From positions 9,672,001-9,736,000 of the forward strand of contig OW051497.1 in the NCBI GenBank assembly GCA_932521035.1: a DNA stretch of 64,000 nucleotides, in the 5' to 3' direction. A program made the translations under genes and the position numbers. This document shows positions 11,450-22,700 of this stretch, one piece after another (positions within the stretch are counted from its first letter, which is position 1; every line of letters starts with the position of its first letter). This DNA is from Oscheius dolichura (Eukaryota > Nematoda > Chromadorea > Rhabditida > Rhabditidae). The notes under the pieces were generated by a model that was not told where the DNA came from, did not search any database, and saw only the letters and a program-made list of their open reading frames with translations.

Positions 11450-12149
11450 ATGCTACTGCTATTTATTCTCTCATTTGTGGCCGTGTGTTTTGCCCAGGAG
11501 CCTAACTCCTTGGAATTTGACACTCCAACTGTATGTTTTTGAAACGTGACTATTTGTCCTGAGATTTTAATCAGCGGAAGTAAAGCAGCAAGGCTGTTAT
11601 GAGAAACAGGATGATTTGCATACTAACAAGCTTTTTCAGAACTGCGGAACGGAAAGTACAAAGTGGAAACCCTGCATCGAGAGGAAAGTTGCCGACCAGG
11701 TATATCCCCGACCTGTTAATATTTTCCTCCTAAATTCCTAGGTCTTTGGCTCCTGCTGTGAGCGTTTTGTCCCACCAGAATGCCGCGGACTGTGCATCTA
11801 TGAGACCAATGCCATCGAAGCCCGTGTAGTTGTCAGTAGCTTCTGAAGGAGTGTCAAAACGTTAGTTTTTCAGTTGATGCACACAATCCAGCCATCCCGT
11901 TGTCGTCTGTATAAATACCTGCCAGCCATTGTTCACTGTGCTGCTCAGACACACGATAATACTGATTGCTGTCGATCAAATGGAATTGCTCAGCTTGGAG
12001 AGCAATGTCTTCAATTGTGTCAGCCACAGGTTGGTTTATCCTACTTCCTGTGATGTCTTGAGCCGATGCCGTCTGCTTTTAAAGATTGTTCCCCCGCACT
12101 GTCTGCGTCTCTGTGCCAAAGAGGGGAGAAATCACTCGTCTGCCGCTAG
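11450..12149 (+). CDS. DB-module secreted cysteine-rich protein
   Basis: Five exons, 11450-11530, 11640-11699, 11742-11831, 11874-12029 and 12063-12149, give 157 aa. Signal peptide MLLLFILSFVAVCFA is followed by the nematode DB pattern: CCERFVPPECRGLC, then CAAQTHDNTDCC, EQCLQLC and a final C...C (SLCQRGEKSLVCR). DB modules are nematode-specific extracellular Cys-rich domains of unknown biochemical role. The ATG directly follows ATTTTCAG, either a spliced-leader site or a 5' UTR intron. The last intron (33 bases) is very short; its acceptor was chosen because it restores the DB C-terminus. Splicing to a later AAAG instead gives another frame that stops inside the tRNA gene, a less likely model. 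Confidence 0.75.
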
Positions 12150-12200
12150 CGCCCTGCTATCGGCGGGAATGCCAGCCAGTGCCGTGGCAACTGCATTCGT

Positions 12201-12272
12201 GCCTCCTTAGCTCAGTGGTAGAGCGTGGGACTTTTAATCCTAAGGTCAGGGGTTCGACACCCCTAGGTGGCT
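12201..12272 (+). tRNA. tRNA-Lys (anticodon TTT)
   Basis: Cloverleaf by eye: acceptor GCCTCCT/AGGTGGC with one T-T mismatch at the fourth pair; D arm GCTC-AGTGGTA-GAGC; anticodon stem TGGGA/TCCTA around loop CTTTTAA, giving TTT; T arm AGGGG-TTCGACA-CCCCT. A and B boxes for RNA polymerase III are present (TAGCTCAGTGG and GGTTCGACACC). A TTTTT run eight bases downstream and another TTTTTT soon after can end transcription. No intron. The acceptor mismatch slightly lowers the certainty that it is functional. It lies 51 bases after the stop of the DB gene. Confidence 0.88.
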
Positions 12273-13107
12273 AGACATTTTTGCTTTTTTCCCCGACAAG
12301 AAAAAGAATCAAAACTGCCAAAGTTGAAGTAAATCCCGGCAATATTGGTGTCATTCGATAGATCTCAGTCTAATTTACAACATTTGTTCTTGCTGTAGTC
12401 TTATATCTTATGATTTTGAAGAGATACGGCTGGTTCTCCCCGCGTTTCAGGCTGCGGCTAATAGCCTACCATGGAAACTGTTGCATTGCGACTGTTTTTG
12501 ACCCAAAAGCTTTCATGTTTGAACAAAAGCTGTATATTAGAAGAGGACAGAGACAATTCCGATTAGGATGCTTTTTCCCACAGTAAAAAGCAGATTTTTT
12601 CTATTGTACGAACGCAGACACGTCTTCTTATGTTTGGAAAATTGATTTTATGGCTATATTTCATTGTATTTCATTAATTAGTCGATTTTCAGTCAAATCC
12701 TCGCCGATTCTGGGGAGTAAAATCGTTGAGGAAGGATCTGGTTGTCTGCCTGGCAAAATGGGACCAAATAATGCAGTGCCACCAGTCTGGTCTCCGTGCT
12801 CGGAAAGTTCCTCGCCCGACTGTATAAATGATCACGTTGTCTTCGCCTCTGTTTTAATCAATTTGTTAAGCATTAAAGGACGATTATTTTACCATTATAT
12901 CGGGTTATACTGTTAAAAGGCCGTCTTTGCCTTTTTCTCGGAAAAGTTCAAAAAGCTATACAAAAAAATAAGAAGAACGCTGAATACTTCCTGTATTCAC
13001 ATTGAAAGCTGCATGAATCACCTGTAGCAAATGCTCACTGTGCTGTAACGTAGACGAGACTCAATTACAAAAGATTTGCCCTCAATTCTCTTTCTCGATA
13101 AAAATCG
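12273..13107. other. intergenic, no gene seen
   Basis: From the tRNA to repeat copy 2. Short open frames only, AT-rich with T runs; nothing with a coding or RNA-gene signature was found. Confidence 0.5.
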
Positions 13108-13560
13108 AGGGTGAGGGACGGAGGTAGTGTGACATATCGTTGGGACGCGCTCGGTCTGAGGATCACTGTGGCGTTGTTGAGAACTCATGAACAGCGCGGG
13201 AACGTGAATTATGAGCAAAAATGCTTTTGGTTAATATTCTGGTCAGGACGGATTACCTTTTTGGTCGGAAAAGGGTCAGTCTAGAATTCAGTCTTTTCCC
13301 CGCTGCCGGTCTGGGCGGTCGGTTTTTATTTCTCTCTTACTTTATAATTTTATTTTTAGAAGAATGGAGTCACACCTACACGGGTGGATCCGAAAATAAA
13401 GACGATTTCGGAGGGAATGAAAAGCTGGCACTTCTACAAGTGGTGAGGGATCGGAGAATAAGGACGACTTTCGAGGGCAGGATGGCGTCTAAGTTGGAAA
13501 GAATGACTAGCCTCCCTGATGGGAAGTCTGCACTTCCAGAGTAAAACAAGGGCACGAAAA
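13108..13560 (+). repeat. interspersed repeat, copy 2
   Basis: Begins at GAGGGTGAGGGACGGAGGTA and runs to CACGAAAAACTAAAAACC. Near-identical to copy 1 (4910) and copy 3 (19171), with the same orientation and the same internal order. The 60-base 3' unit (AATAAGGACGACTTTCGA type) occurs twice, followed by GGCGTCTAAGTTGGAAAGAA. A weakened relative of its 5' end (TATCGTTGTGAAGCCCTCCG) recurs at about 13609-13660, so an older copy may lie just downstream. Confidence 0.75.
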
Positions 13561-14660
13561 ACTAAAAACCTGGAACACTTAGATACATCACCAAATAGAA
13601 GACCAGCCCAATGTGTGGCCTATCGTTGTGAAGCCCTCCGTCTAAGGATCACTGTGATGGCAACTGGATCTTCGTCTTTATCAGACGACAGGAGATAATG
13701 TTGCCAGACGATCGCCTGTTTACTGCAGATGGCCATGATGACTAAACTGCCTCAGTCGCCCCCTCGCCCTACCCTCGCGGCCTGTCGATCCCCGCTGGTC
13801 TCTCTCGGTCAAAAGCTCCACTAGCCTGGCTCTTCTACTTCTACTATTCTCATTCCAACGGTTCTGGTCTTTCCTCCGGTTATCATAAATATTTCCGGGC
13901 TTCGTCCCGCTTTTTCAAAGTGTGGATAGAAGATCGTGAAATTCCTAATATTCCGCTGCTCCTGGTGATTCTCTACTGCCCTTGTCATGCCGTATCCAGT
14001 CAGAGCAGCATCATCAGGTTACCTCACCGGGTCCAACCATAGCGTGAGTTATCAATTTCCTTTGAAGAAAACAGTCTGGCGATCGCATCGAAGTCCTCAT
14101 TCAATCTGCTTTTGATTCGTAGTACGGTTGTTTATCAAAAGCCTTTTTCGATATTCGGGCTTGAGCCGAGCAATCATGCTTGACTCATCCCCCATAGGGC
14201 GGGGCGGTAGAGATTGCACTTACTACTCACTCAAAAATTCGGCAATTTTCCTTAGCGACACCTTATCCGTCTCTTTTTTCTACAAGTAGACACCAAAAAC
14301 ACCTCTGGAGTCCGTTTGGATCGAGTTAAACCCCTATTTTTATGTGAATTTTTAAAGGTCTAAAAGTTGCCCGACCTTTAAATTTTTATCCAATTTTGAC
14401 CGTTAATCCCTTTGAAAAGCGCACGTTTCTCGCCACGCAAGCCTCCATCGCAAAAACTGAAAATACCCTCATGATCAGAAAAATGAGGCGAATTTTTTAA
14501 GCTAAAGTTGTTTTTAGTCCCTGACAGTCCCTTTAAAAGCATGAAAGCATGAAACTTTTGAGTCATTCATACATCAGCAGTTACTAATGCGCAGATCATA
14601 CAAGGGCTCATAATTGAACCATGCGGTGACTGGAAAGAAACGGTAAATATGACAAAATAG
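13561..14660. other. intergenic with degenerate repeat pieces
   Basis: Holds a diverged fragment resembling the 5' end of the interspersed repeat (13609-13660) and, at 14514-14536, AGTCCCTGACAGTCCCTTTAA, which matches one end of the TTAA-flanked MITE at 24780-25072. The rest shows no gene; it should contain the promoter of the next gene. Confidence 0.5.
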
Positions 14661-17600
14661 ATGAAATCGCCAGGCCGTTCGCATAAAAATAGAAATTATC
14701 TGGCCTCTCTAAGCTTTTTTGTTAAGTATGGAGGCAGTATCAGCGGCGGTAGTCTACGGAAAGAGCCTCTAAGGCAGCAGACCGTAGTGCTGACGCAGCC
14801 GTGCCCGGAGAGCACCTACGAAAGGCCAACGGTCTCCTATCACAAGCAGTCCTATAGCTACAGGGGTGCCACACAAGAAGTATATGACACTATCCGCCGT
14901 AAGAAGCAGAAAGAGAAAGAAGAGTGGAGCCAACGGAGGCTTGATAAGGAGAGCGTGAAGGAACAGCAAAAGCATCTGGGTAAAGATCTACCAATATCCT
15001 TGGCGATCAAGGAGACGATGACAACGATGGTGACAAACCATTGCTCCGCCTATCGCATGCTTCCTACTGTTGAAAAAATTGGACTGACGGACACTCCGGA
15101 GAAGCACGACACTACCACGGATGACATTTTGAAGGAGCATTGGAGGAAGATGGAATTGATCGAAGAAGTCTGCGGCTCTCTGGAATTGAGAATGGAGGTT
15201 CCTGAAGCCTTGATGCCCGGAGCCTTGGCCAAGCTGGAAGAACTGAAGAAAACTCTACAGGACGTGGCTGAAGTTATCAAGAAGTCCTTCGAGCAGGCCA
15301 CCAGAGACATCCCCGTGTGGCCAAATGTGGATAGAAGACAACTGACTCAGAATGACTTCCTCATGAAGAGGGCCTGCCTCAACGATGTCACCAAGAAGCT
15401 GAAGAAGAAAGAACAAAAGTTGCTGTCTAAAGTGGCCAAGATGAGCGAAAACGGATGGATTGCCAAAACCAAGGTATGAGTCTGTTTTTCTGCTGTACAA
15501 ATGAGAATTTACAGGACTTCTTCATCCCAGCTGCGCCAAAGGTGGGCCGGCTCCGTGAAGAGATTGGAAATCTCAAGAAGGAGGCCGAAAATTATCGAAC
15601 TACCGGGCTGGAAAAGTTGAAGTACCGGCTTCTGGGCGACGAACTTTGGGAAGAGCCATCCCAGAAGGTAGGAGAATCGCATTGATGGCATTTACTTGTA
15701 CATTCCAGGATTCCGTCTCCACAGAAGCGAATCGCCTGAACAGAATCCGAGACGAAGTACAGAAGTACTTCCAGAAAGATCTGGAGGCAATGCAAGAGGC
15801 TGCTGCTGGTGGAGGGTAAGAACACCTTATTTTCTTTGGATACATTTTACCGTTTAGGTGGTACACTGGACAACCTTCCTCTGGAGGGGCTACCTCTACA
15901 GCGACAACGAGACCTGCAGTACCGGATGTGAATTCTCCAGCAGAAGCAACAGAGACTGCCGAAAGTGGACGTGATCTGACTGAGAGCTCCCAAGGAGAAA
16001 GAGCACCACAACAGGAGACCAGCGGAACGTATGCACATCTCAGTTTATTTGAATATTTCTTACATAGATCCAACAATGCGGCTTCTAGTTCGGACACGCC
16101 AGCTTCATCGAGAACAAGCTCGTCAAATGGCCCCACTCAAGCTTCCATAAGTTCAAGGTAAATTCGCCATCAGTTACTTAGGTAGGAGTTTTCAGAAGGG
16201 TCGCAGATTATGAGCCTTCCGGACAGACAGAACCGAAGAGACAAAGGTTGAAAACTGGAATAATAATCGAACAAAGTTTTTAGGAGAGCTGATACAGACG
16301 CTGAGCCAGTCTCTGCAGCATCCACTGAGGTGAAACCAACGAATGTCTTGGCAGAAGAGCGACCATTTGCACAGGCGGTGATGGATGAGAATCTCAGCAC
16401 TTGTTGCTCAAACTGCATGGCTACCAAAGTATCCCACATAGAATCTGTGAAGTCTGCGGTAATTCAAACATCGATTCTATTATTTCCTATTCAGGAGGTG
16501 AACCTACATGATTGTGCAAAATGCCACCAAATTTATTACTGTAGCAAGAAATGTGAAAAAGAGGACTCCAAGTTCCATAAGGTTGCATTACCTGTGTTTT
16601 GTTAACGGTTGACAATTCAGGCTGAATGTGAGTTTCTGACGAAGTCTGAATTCTGTCCATCTCAACATGTCCGCCTTGTGAGCCGAGTCATCACACGTGT
16701 CCGAGAGGGAGATCTTCCAGTGGCTTTCAATGGGAGAACCTTCGACGACTTGATGAGCCGTATGTCCTTCTCATTTAATATTCTCGGTTTTTTCAGACTC
16801 TGATGTAGTTGTTCAAGGCAAATTTGAGAAGGCCTACACACGTTTCCGTGATGACATTACCAAGTTCATGGGAGCAGAGAACCTTCCACCTGAAAAGGAA
16901 CTGATCTCCTTCTACGGAAAGGTAAAATTTCTATATTTTTTTGAACTCTCCAATTCCAGTTTATGACCAATGGCTACACAACAGCTGCCGGTTCAATAGA
17001 TGTAGGAGTCGCTCTCTATACCGGGTATGGCTCGGAATTCAGTATCAGCCTCAGTTTCAGTATGTCTATTCATGACCACAGTTGTCGCCCTAACTGCATT
17101 CGGATGTTTGATGGTAACAAAATCCTCCTGAAGTCATTGGATTCTACTGCTGTATACAACAAAGACGTTAGTTTCCTTTTCCAGTTTTCCAAAACACTAA
17201 TGTACTTAAGTTGACAGTTGCCTACAATGACGTTCTACGTCCAAAGGAGTTTCGCACCATCAGTCATCTTTTCGACTGTCAATGTGCCCGATGCATGGAC
17301 AAAGAGAACATGTTGCTGGAACGGGCTGGGAGGTGTGAGGCATGCCCAGATGGATATGTTCTCCCGGTCGACAATGGGCCCTTGCACTGCGGCCAATGTG
17401 GCGAGGGCAGTTCTCTTACGACTCAAGAGGTTTGTTCCTGTATTTTATTCGATACGCGTTCCTTATAGATCAACACAGCCAACAAAAAGTTAGAATATCT
17501 ACAGGAGTATGACACTATCGATGAATTTTTCAAAGGTGCGGTTTATTTTGATTTGTGACTCCTGCTCCCTTCAATTTTCCCCCAAAAATTGTGATTGAAA

Positions 17601-18106
17601 ACGTATTTTCAGAGCACCCCGTTGGTGAAGACAGAGCTATTGAACTTTGGGATGAATTTGATGAGGCTGAGAAGATATTGTCACCCTCTAACTTACACCT
17701 GAACCGTCTGGCCGGAGTTGTCAAAAGCAGCTGTGCTAAGCACTTTGGAGTGACTGCCGACTTGGGATACCCGCTGATGGAAAGATGTTTGCTTGTCAAC
17801 AAGGAATCAGCAGAGTAATCTAGTACATTTCCAAGTAATTGCTTTTAAAGGAAGTATTCTCCTTACTCCAGAAGACACAGAAGAGCTGTGTTGGAGGTAG
17901 CTGATTTGGCGAAGTTTGGTTATGAGGAAATTGACAAATCGCCGGCGCAGCGTGCTAAGGCAGCCGCTGCCTTCAAAGAGGTTAGAATAATCACTATACT
18001 GGGTCAAATGTAGTTTTAGGCTCACAGTGTTATTCGAGAGTGTTATGGATCGCGTCATGTCCTTACTAAGAAGCTTGAAGAGGAAATGATACGACTGAGA
18101 GATTAG
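14661..18106 (+). CDS. coiled-coil plus MYND-SET (SMYD-like) protein
   Basis: Sixteen exons give 940 aa. Exon 1 is 14661-15473; the others start at 15515, 15709, 15858, 16068, 16196, 16284, 16495, 16621, 16797, 16960, 17211, 17469, 17613, 17851 and 18020. Residues 1-370 are charged and helical with coiled-coil character, followed by a Ser/Thr/Pro-rich linker to about 460. The N-terminal SET piece (TNVLAEERPFAQAV), a complete MYND finger (CSNC...CAKC...YYCSKKC...HKAEC), the core SET and the post-SET CQCARC and CEAC/CGQC Cys then follow. SMYD enzymes are lysine methyltransferases. The invariant NHSC motif reads DHSCRPNC here, which may weaken methyl-donor binding. The SMYD part alone is of normal length (about 450 aa), so this could be two genes. 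The SET start lies before the only nearby Met and phase runs through, favouring a fusion. The start codon is uncertain. Confidence 0.72.
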
Positions 18107-18481
18107 TGTTTTTATGTTCTAACTGGTAACCCACTGGTACTTCTCATCCCTGCTTATCTCGCTTATCTTTTACGTATTCGGTCAAAGTTTTATCGAGTTC
18201 AAGTTTTTGGACATGAAACTTTATTTTCCTTTGCCTTTTAGAGCTGCACGCGTAGTCTTCGTCAGCCAGGGGACACCAGCAACACCATCGTTTCACGTTC
18301 TCTGACGCTGTTTATCGAAGGCCCAGTTTCTCTGACTCTGTGTATCGAGGGCCCAGTCAGAAGATTTCGACAGCCACGACTGACTGTCTGCCTTCGTCTA
18401 TTAACCTTGAAAAAAAAGAAAGTTGAGCATGGATATATGCCAGCTGAAAAGGAGATTCAGAGTAGAACGAAAGAAGAACAA
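18107..18481. other. 3' flank of SMYD-like gene
   Basis: No gene seen. At 18299-18360 there is an imperfect 29-30-base tandem duplication (core TATCGA-GGCCCAGT), then an AAAAAAAGAAA run leading into the inverted repeat. Confidence 0.5.
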
Positions 18482-18856
18482 AAAAGATCGACATTTGAAC
18501 AAGGAAATGCTTTTTTCAGAGGAGAAAGAAGTACGAAAGGGGGTTTCTGAATGTGCACGATTTTGTTTGAATTTAGTTAGCTTTTATGATTGGGAAAAGT
18601 GTTGCCAATGGAAAAAAATCAAAAATTTCTTTTAGTGAAAATTTAAAGCGAAGCTTTAACTTTAACTTAACTTTCGTTTCACTATTTTTCAACTCTACGG
18701 AACTAAAAGAAATTTTTGATTTTTTTCCATTGGCAACACTTTTCCCAATCATCAAAGCTAACTAAATTCAAACAAAATCGTGCACATTCAGAAACCCCCT
18801 TTCGTACTTCTTTCTCCTCTGAAAAAAGCATTTCCTAGATCAAATGTCGATCTTTT
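18482..18856. repeat. long near-perfect inverted repeat (hairpin)
   Basis: Left arm 18482-18636 and right arm 18702-18856 are reverse complements over about 155 bases with only a handful of differences, around a 65-base spacer. Both arms contain CTGAATGTGCACGATTTTG and TTGCCAATGGAAAAAAATC or their complements. RNA from either strand would fold into a long, nearly perfect stem. It may be a foldback element or an endogenous small-RNA source. No transposase or target duplication was identified. Confidence 0.9.
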
Positions 18857-19170
18857 GCTGGAGGGCGAAAACTCTTCAGCTATGGCTCCGAGCACTATCT
18901 GCTTGATAAGACTTCTGCTTTTTTTTCTCAGTGTTCTTCTTTGACAACTCTTGGACAGCTCGGAATGTCTTTACTACTTGGCGTGATACAGATCTCAACT
19001 AATATCGATAAGAACAAATAAGACGAAGAGAGTGAGCATCAGAGTTATGAGAGAGGGCTAAGGAGGTAGTGGTACGCCGACGAGAACCACTTTGTCGCAG
19101 CCTAACACTGCCTATAGCTCAAGAATTGCTGATATAAAGATGTGAACATTTTTGTTTCGTGGGGGGGGGG
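18857..19170. other. spacer ending in a poly-G run
   Basis: No gene seen between the hairpin and repeat copy 3. A run of about 13 G at 19160-19172 sits exactly at the 5' edge of the repeat copy. Confidence 0.5.
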
Positions 19171-19755
19171 GGGTGAGGGACGGAGGTAGTGTGACATATC
19201 GTTGGAAAGCTCTCGGTCTGAGGATCACTGCGGCGTTGTTGAAAACTTATGGACAGCGCGGGAACGTGAGTTATGAGCAAAAATTCTTTTGGTCAATATT
19301 CTGGTCAGGACGGATTACCTTTTTGGTCGGAAAAGCGTCAGTCTAGAATTCAGTCTTCTCCCCGCGGCCGGCCTGGGCGGTCGGTTTTTATTTCTCTCTT
19401 ACTTTATAATTTTATTTTTAGAAGAAAGGAGTCACACCTACACAGGTGGATCCGAAAATAAGGACGACTTCGGAGGGAATGAAAAGCTGGCACTTCTACA
19501 AGTGGTGAGGGATCGGAGAATAAGGACGACTTTGGAAGGAAGAAGAGCTGGCCACTTCCTCGTGGCAGGTGAATCCGAAAATAAGGACGATTTCGGAGGG
19601 AAGAAGAGCTGGCCCACCTTCTCGCGACGGGGGGATCGGAAAATAAGGATGACTTTCGAGGGCAGGATGGCGTCTAAGTTGGAAAGAATGAATAGCCTCC
19701 CTGATGGGAATGCTGCACTTCCAGAGCAAAACGAGGGCATGAAGAACTAAAAAAA
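19171..19755 (+). repeat. interspersed repeat, copy 3 (longest)
   Basis: Begins GGTGAGGGACGGAGGTAGTG right after a poly-G run and ends near GGCATGAAGAACTAAAAAAA, an A-rich tail. Compared with copies 1 and 2, the 3' part is expanded. The unit with core GGAAAATAAGGACGA-TTTCGGAGGGAAGAAGAGCTGGC occurs about four times (near 19447, 19512, 19568 and 19630). The differing copy number among the three insertions marks a variable internal tandem repeat. Long open frames through it are a by-product of the repeat period and are not treated as genes. Confidence 0.78.
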
Positions 19756-22700
19756 TCAATCTGTAAATAAATAAAACGCTGCTCGATTAGCGTTTTCTAT
19801 TTTCAGGATTCCCAGGTAATCCTCACTCCGACTATGATCATATGAAGCTCAAAATGTGCATTGGTTCGTGTCTCTCTGCCTAGCGGGTCCCTAACATTGG
19901 GAAAACACCATGTTTACAGCCAGACACAGCAGCCCCACTCATTTCATCCAAGTACCCCGTCGTCGCTTAATTCCATTTCGCCTTTAACGTATTCAGGATG
20001 ATAGCATATGTTGTCGTATTCATTTTTGACCTCTTCCCTCCCGAACAATAGATTCTAAAAATATGTTTCCGAATGTTGCCAACCTCTTCCGCTTGACGTG
20101 CATAGCCTCAGCCAATTGACTTGCAGTTCCTTTGGGTGCAGGCCGTCTTCCCGAAGAGAACATTTTGCTAACTTCTTTTCCGGCTAGTTGATGAGCTTCG
20201 GCAGAGTTTCCCTGCCCATTCATTCCGTCTGTCGTCTTCTCAATTTCCCCAGACCAATAGAATGTTTTAAGAGAGCTCGTCCGGATGTTCGAATCATCCT
20301 TCTAGCCAGCCGGTGGAGGTCCCACGTTTCCTCCTCGTGGTCGTTGTAAGCTTGAGCCGATTATAGTTGTGCGACACGGGGGAGACGGCGGTTGTTGGGG
20401 AGGGGGCAGACCATAAGCTTGACGTATGCTTCCGATCCGATGCTGAAGACATTCGCAATTTAAATTTTGTCTTTCCAATGTATTCAAGAACCCCCTAAAT
20501 GGCAACCAACACTTTTTATTAGCGGAGAAGAGCTCCTCCAAAAGGTCTAATGAAGAAATATGGGAAACCCCCGAAGAGGAAGGGATTATTTCCCGCCCTC
20601 TTCATCAGCAATTCTGAGGTACTTCAGTGAAATCAAAAATTAATGAGGGCTTCCAGTATTTCTATTTGTTCATTGGTAACCGAATCTTGACCTTAGGGTT
20701 CAGGCCGATCCCCTGGGTAAACCATACCCGTTTATTTCTTTTTTTCTGGAAACTTCTAGACTCTCCTTCAGTCTATGGGGTAGCCCGTCCCGCGCGGTCG
20801 ATAGACATTTCCTTCCCTCGGTTGCTAAGTACCCAAAAAGGGGGCTGTTTTTTGGTGGTTACGGTGTCCCAGGGAACCAGAGGAGCCGATCGGTCAGCCC
20901 GGTCGCCCCGCTGTCCGTGGTAATATGACCGGTTTGCCGTTCCCCAGTGAGTTGAGCTCTTCCGGTTTTTGGGTTGGAGTTCTTTTTTCACCAGGGGGTT
21001 GATGTATTACCAGGCAAACTTCCAGTTATCCCATTTCATGTCGTCTGGACGGATCCAGTTCAAATTTCACACGTTGTCTGGCAATTTCTTTGTTTATTTT
21101 TACTTTTTCTGCTCTGTATCTGGATAGCCTTTTCATCCCAGACAGGGGGTGAAACGGCTGGCACTGACGCAACAGGGCGGCAAAGAGACATTGCTTTTAT
21201 GTGTCTCAAGTAAAGATAGACACAAAACTTTAAAAGCCCGTCCAGTCAGCTCACTTTTTGGCTCGGTCTCTCTATTTGAACAATGGCAGGCGCGTCACGG
21301 GCCCCCTTGGTAATACGAGCTTCCTTCGTTAAAGTGCCACATTAAATCTAGACAAATTTCCACTTTCACGCCGTCGATTGAGGCAATTTCCTCCCCGAGA
21401 AATGATTGGCGCTTCCCCCCTTGGATCCGCCTAATTTGACTTCAACGGAATAAACCGCATTTGGCCCCATTTTCTTCGAACAGGGCTCCTCCTGGTCTTT
21501 GAGGGGCGTTGCCATCTCTGGACCACCCTTTCGAATGGTGACGCTGTCCTGGGTCAACAAAAGCAACATGTTTTTTAGAGAACAGCGTCCCCCACTCTAC
21601 CCCAGGCAACAAGCAACACAAGTCATAAATAAGAAAGCGGAAAGAGTTTTGTTCCCCCCGGAAGAGAGAGAAAGAAAGGGGGCGAACGTGATCTGTTGTG
21701 GCTCATAATATATTTGGGACCAGATGCTCCGCCTCAGCTGTTGTGTGCTTTCGTCATAGCGACCTTTATTGATCATCGCTCTCAGACTTTACGCCAAATT
21801 TCGTTTCTGCAAATTCTGAGGGTGGTAATTATCTGACGTCATCGCTTTCTATATTTAGCTTGTCTTAATTATTTTAGAATTTTTCCGCTTCTTGTCATTT
21901 ACGTGACTTCCTTGTCCAATCCTCTCCGTGGTTTCCATTGTAATCTCCTCCTTTATGAGATATTGCCCGCGTTCACCGTCGCAGGCGTTGACTCTCACAC
22001 CCCTTCAATGATTTTTGCCGTTCTAAGAACAATTTCAACAGACAGGTGAAAAAGAGCCTTTTGTGAAGAGAATTCAAAAGATTCCCATTAGAAAAGAAAG
22101 CCCTCTCTGAAAAGACTTTTATGAAATTAATTAGCTGCAACCCCTCCCCGGCTCAAAGATTCTCGCCGTCTGGAAGCAGATCCCCATCTATCCTCAGGGT
22201 CTAAGATCCTCTATCCCGTCTACTACATGTGGTGGTGGTGTCAAATACCACATAATTTATTATGCTACACGCCGATAACGACACGCACGGTTAATAAATA
22301 GTCGCGGAAGTGGTGGTTTCCCTCACTTGCGTGTTATTTCGAAAACTGCTGACCTCCTCAATTCCTTTTTGACTGCATTCGAATCAACAGTTTCTTGTGA
22401 AATGGCTGTGTTCACCGCGAAATCTTGCATGAGAGCCAGACGGCTACTCCTTCGGGGGTAAATATTGCCCTAGTGGACATTAGGCGGGGAATCGCATGTC
22501 TATATTTTGAGACGCGGGTGTTCTTTTGACCCAGTTCCTTCTTTTTATATCCACCCAGGGCACATTCTTAGAACTCTGCTTAGTCATAACAAAACAGTGG
22601 CCTTGACCCAGACAATCGTGTTTCTGGGGTCTTTCAACCGCTTTCTTGTGGGCCAGACATTTTTAGAGCAATTTTTTTTAAAAAGACACACTGCAATTCC

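Noticed and set aside
10878-11549. 223-codon open frame on plus
   Set aside because: Begins from TTG, is biased to Ser/Leu/Phe by CT-rich DNA and reads through the signal-peptide exon of the DB gene in the wrong frame.
19289-19750. 153-codon frame across repeat copy 3
   Set aside because: Openness follows from the 60-base tandem unit being a multiple of three; the copies differ by frame-breaking changes.
20020-20541. Pro-rich and Lys/Arg-rich minus frames
   Set aside because: Mildly protein-like but no donor/acceptor pair joins them and no start or family is clear; kept only as a note in the gap entry.
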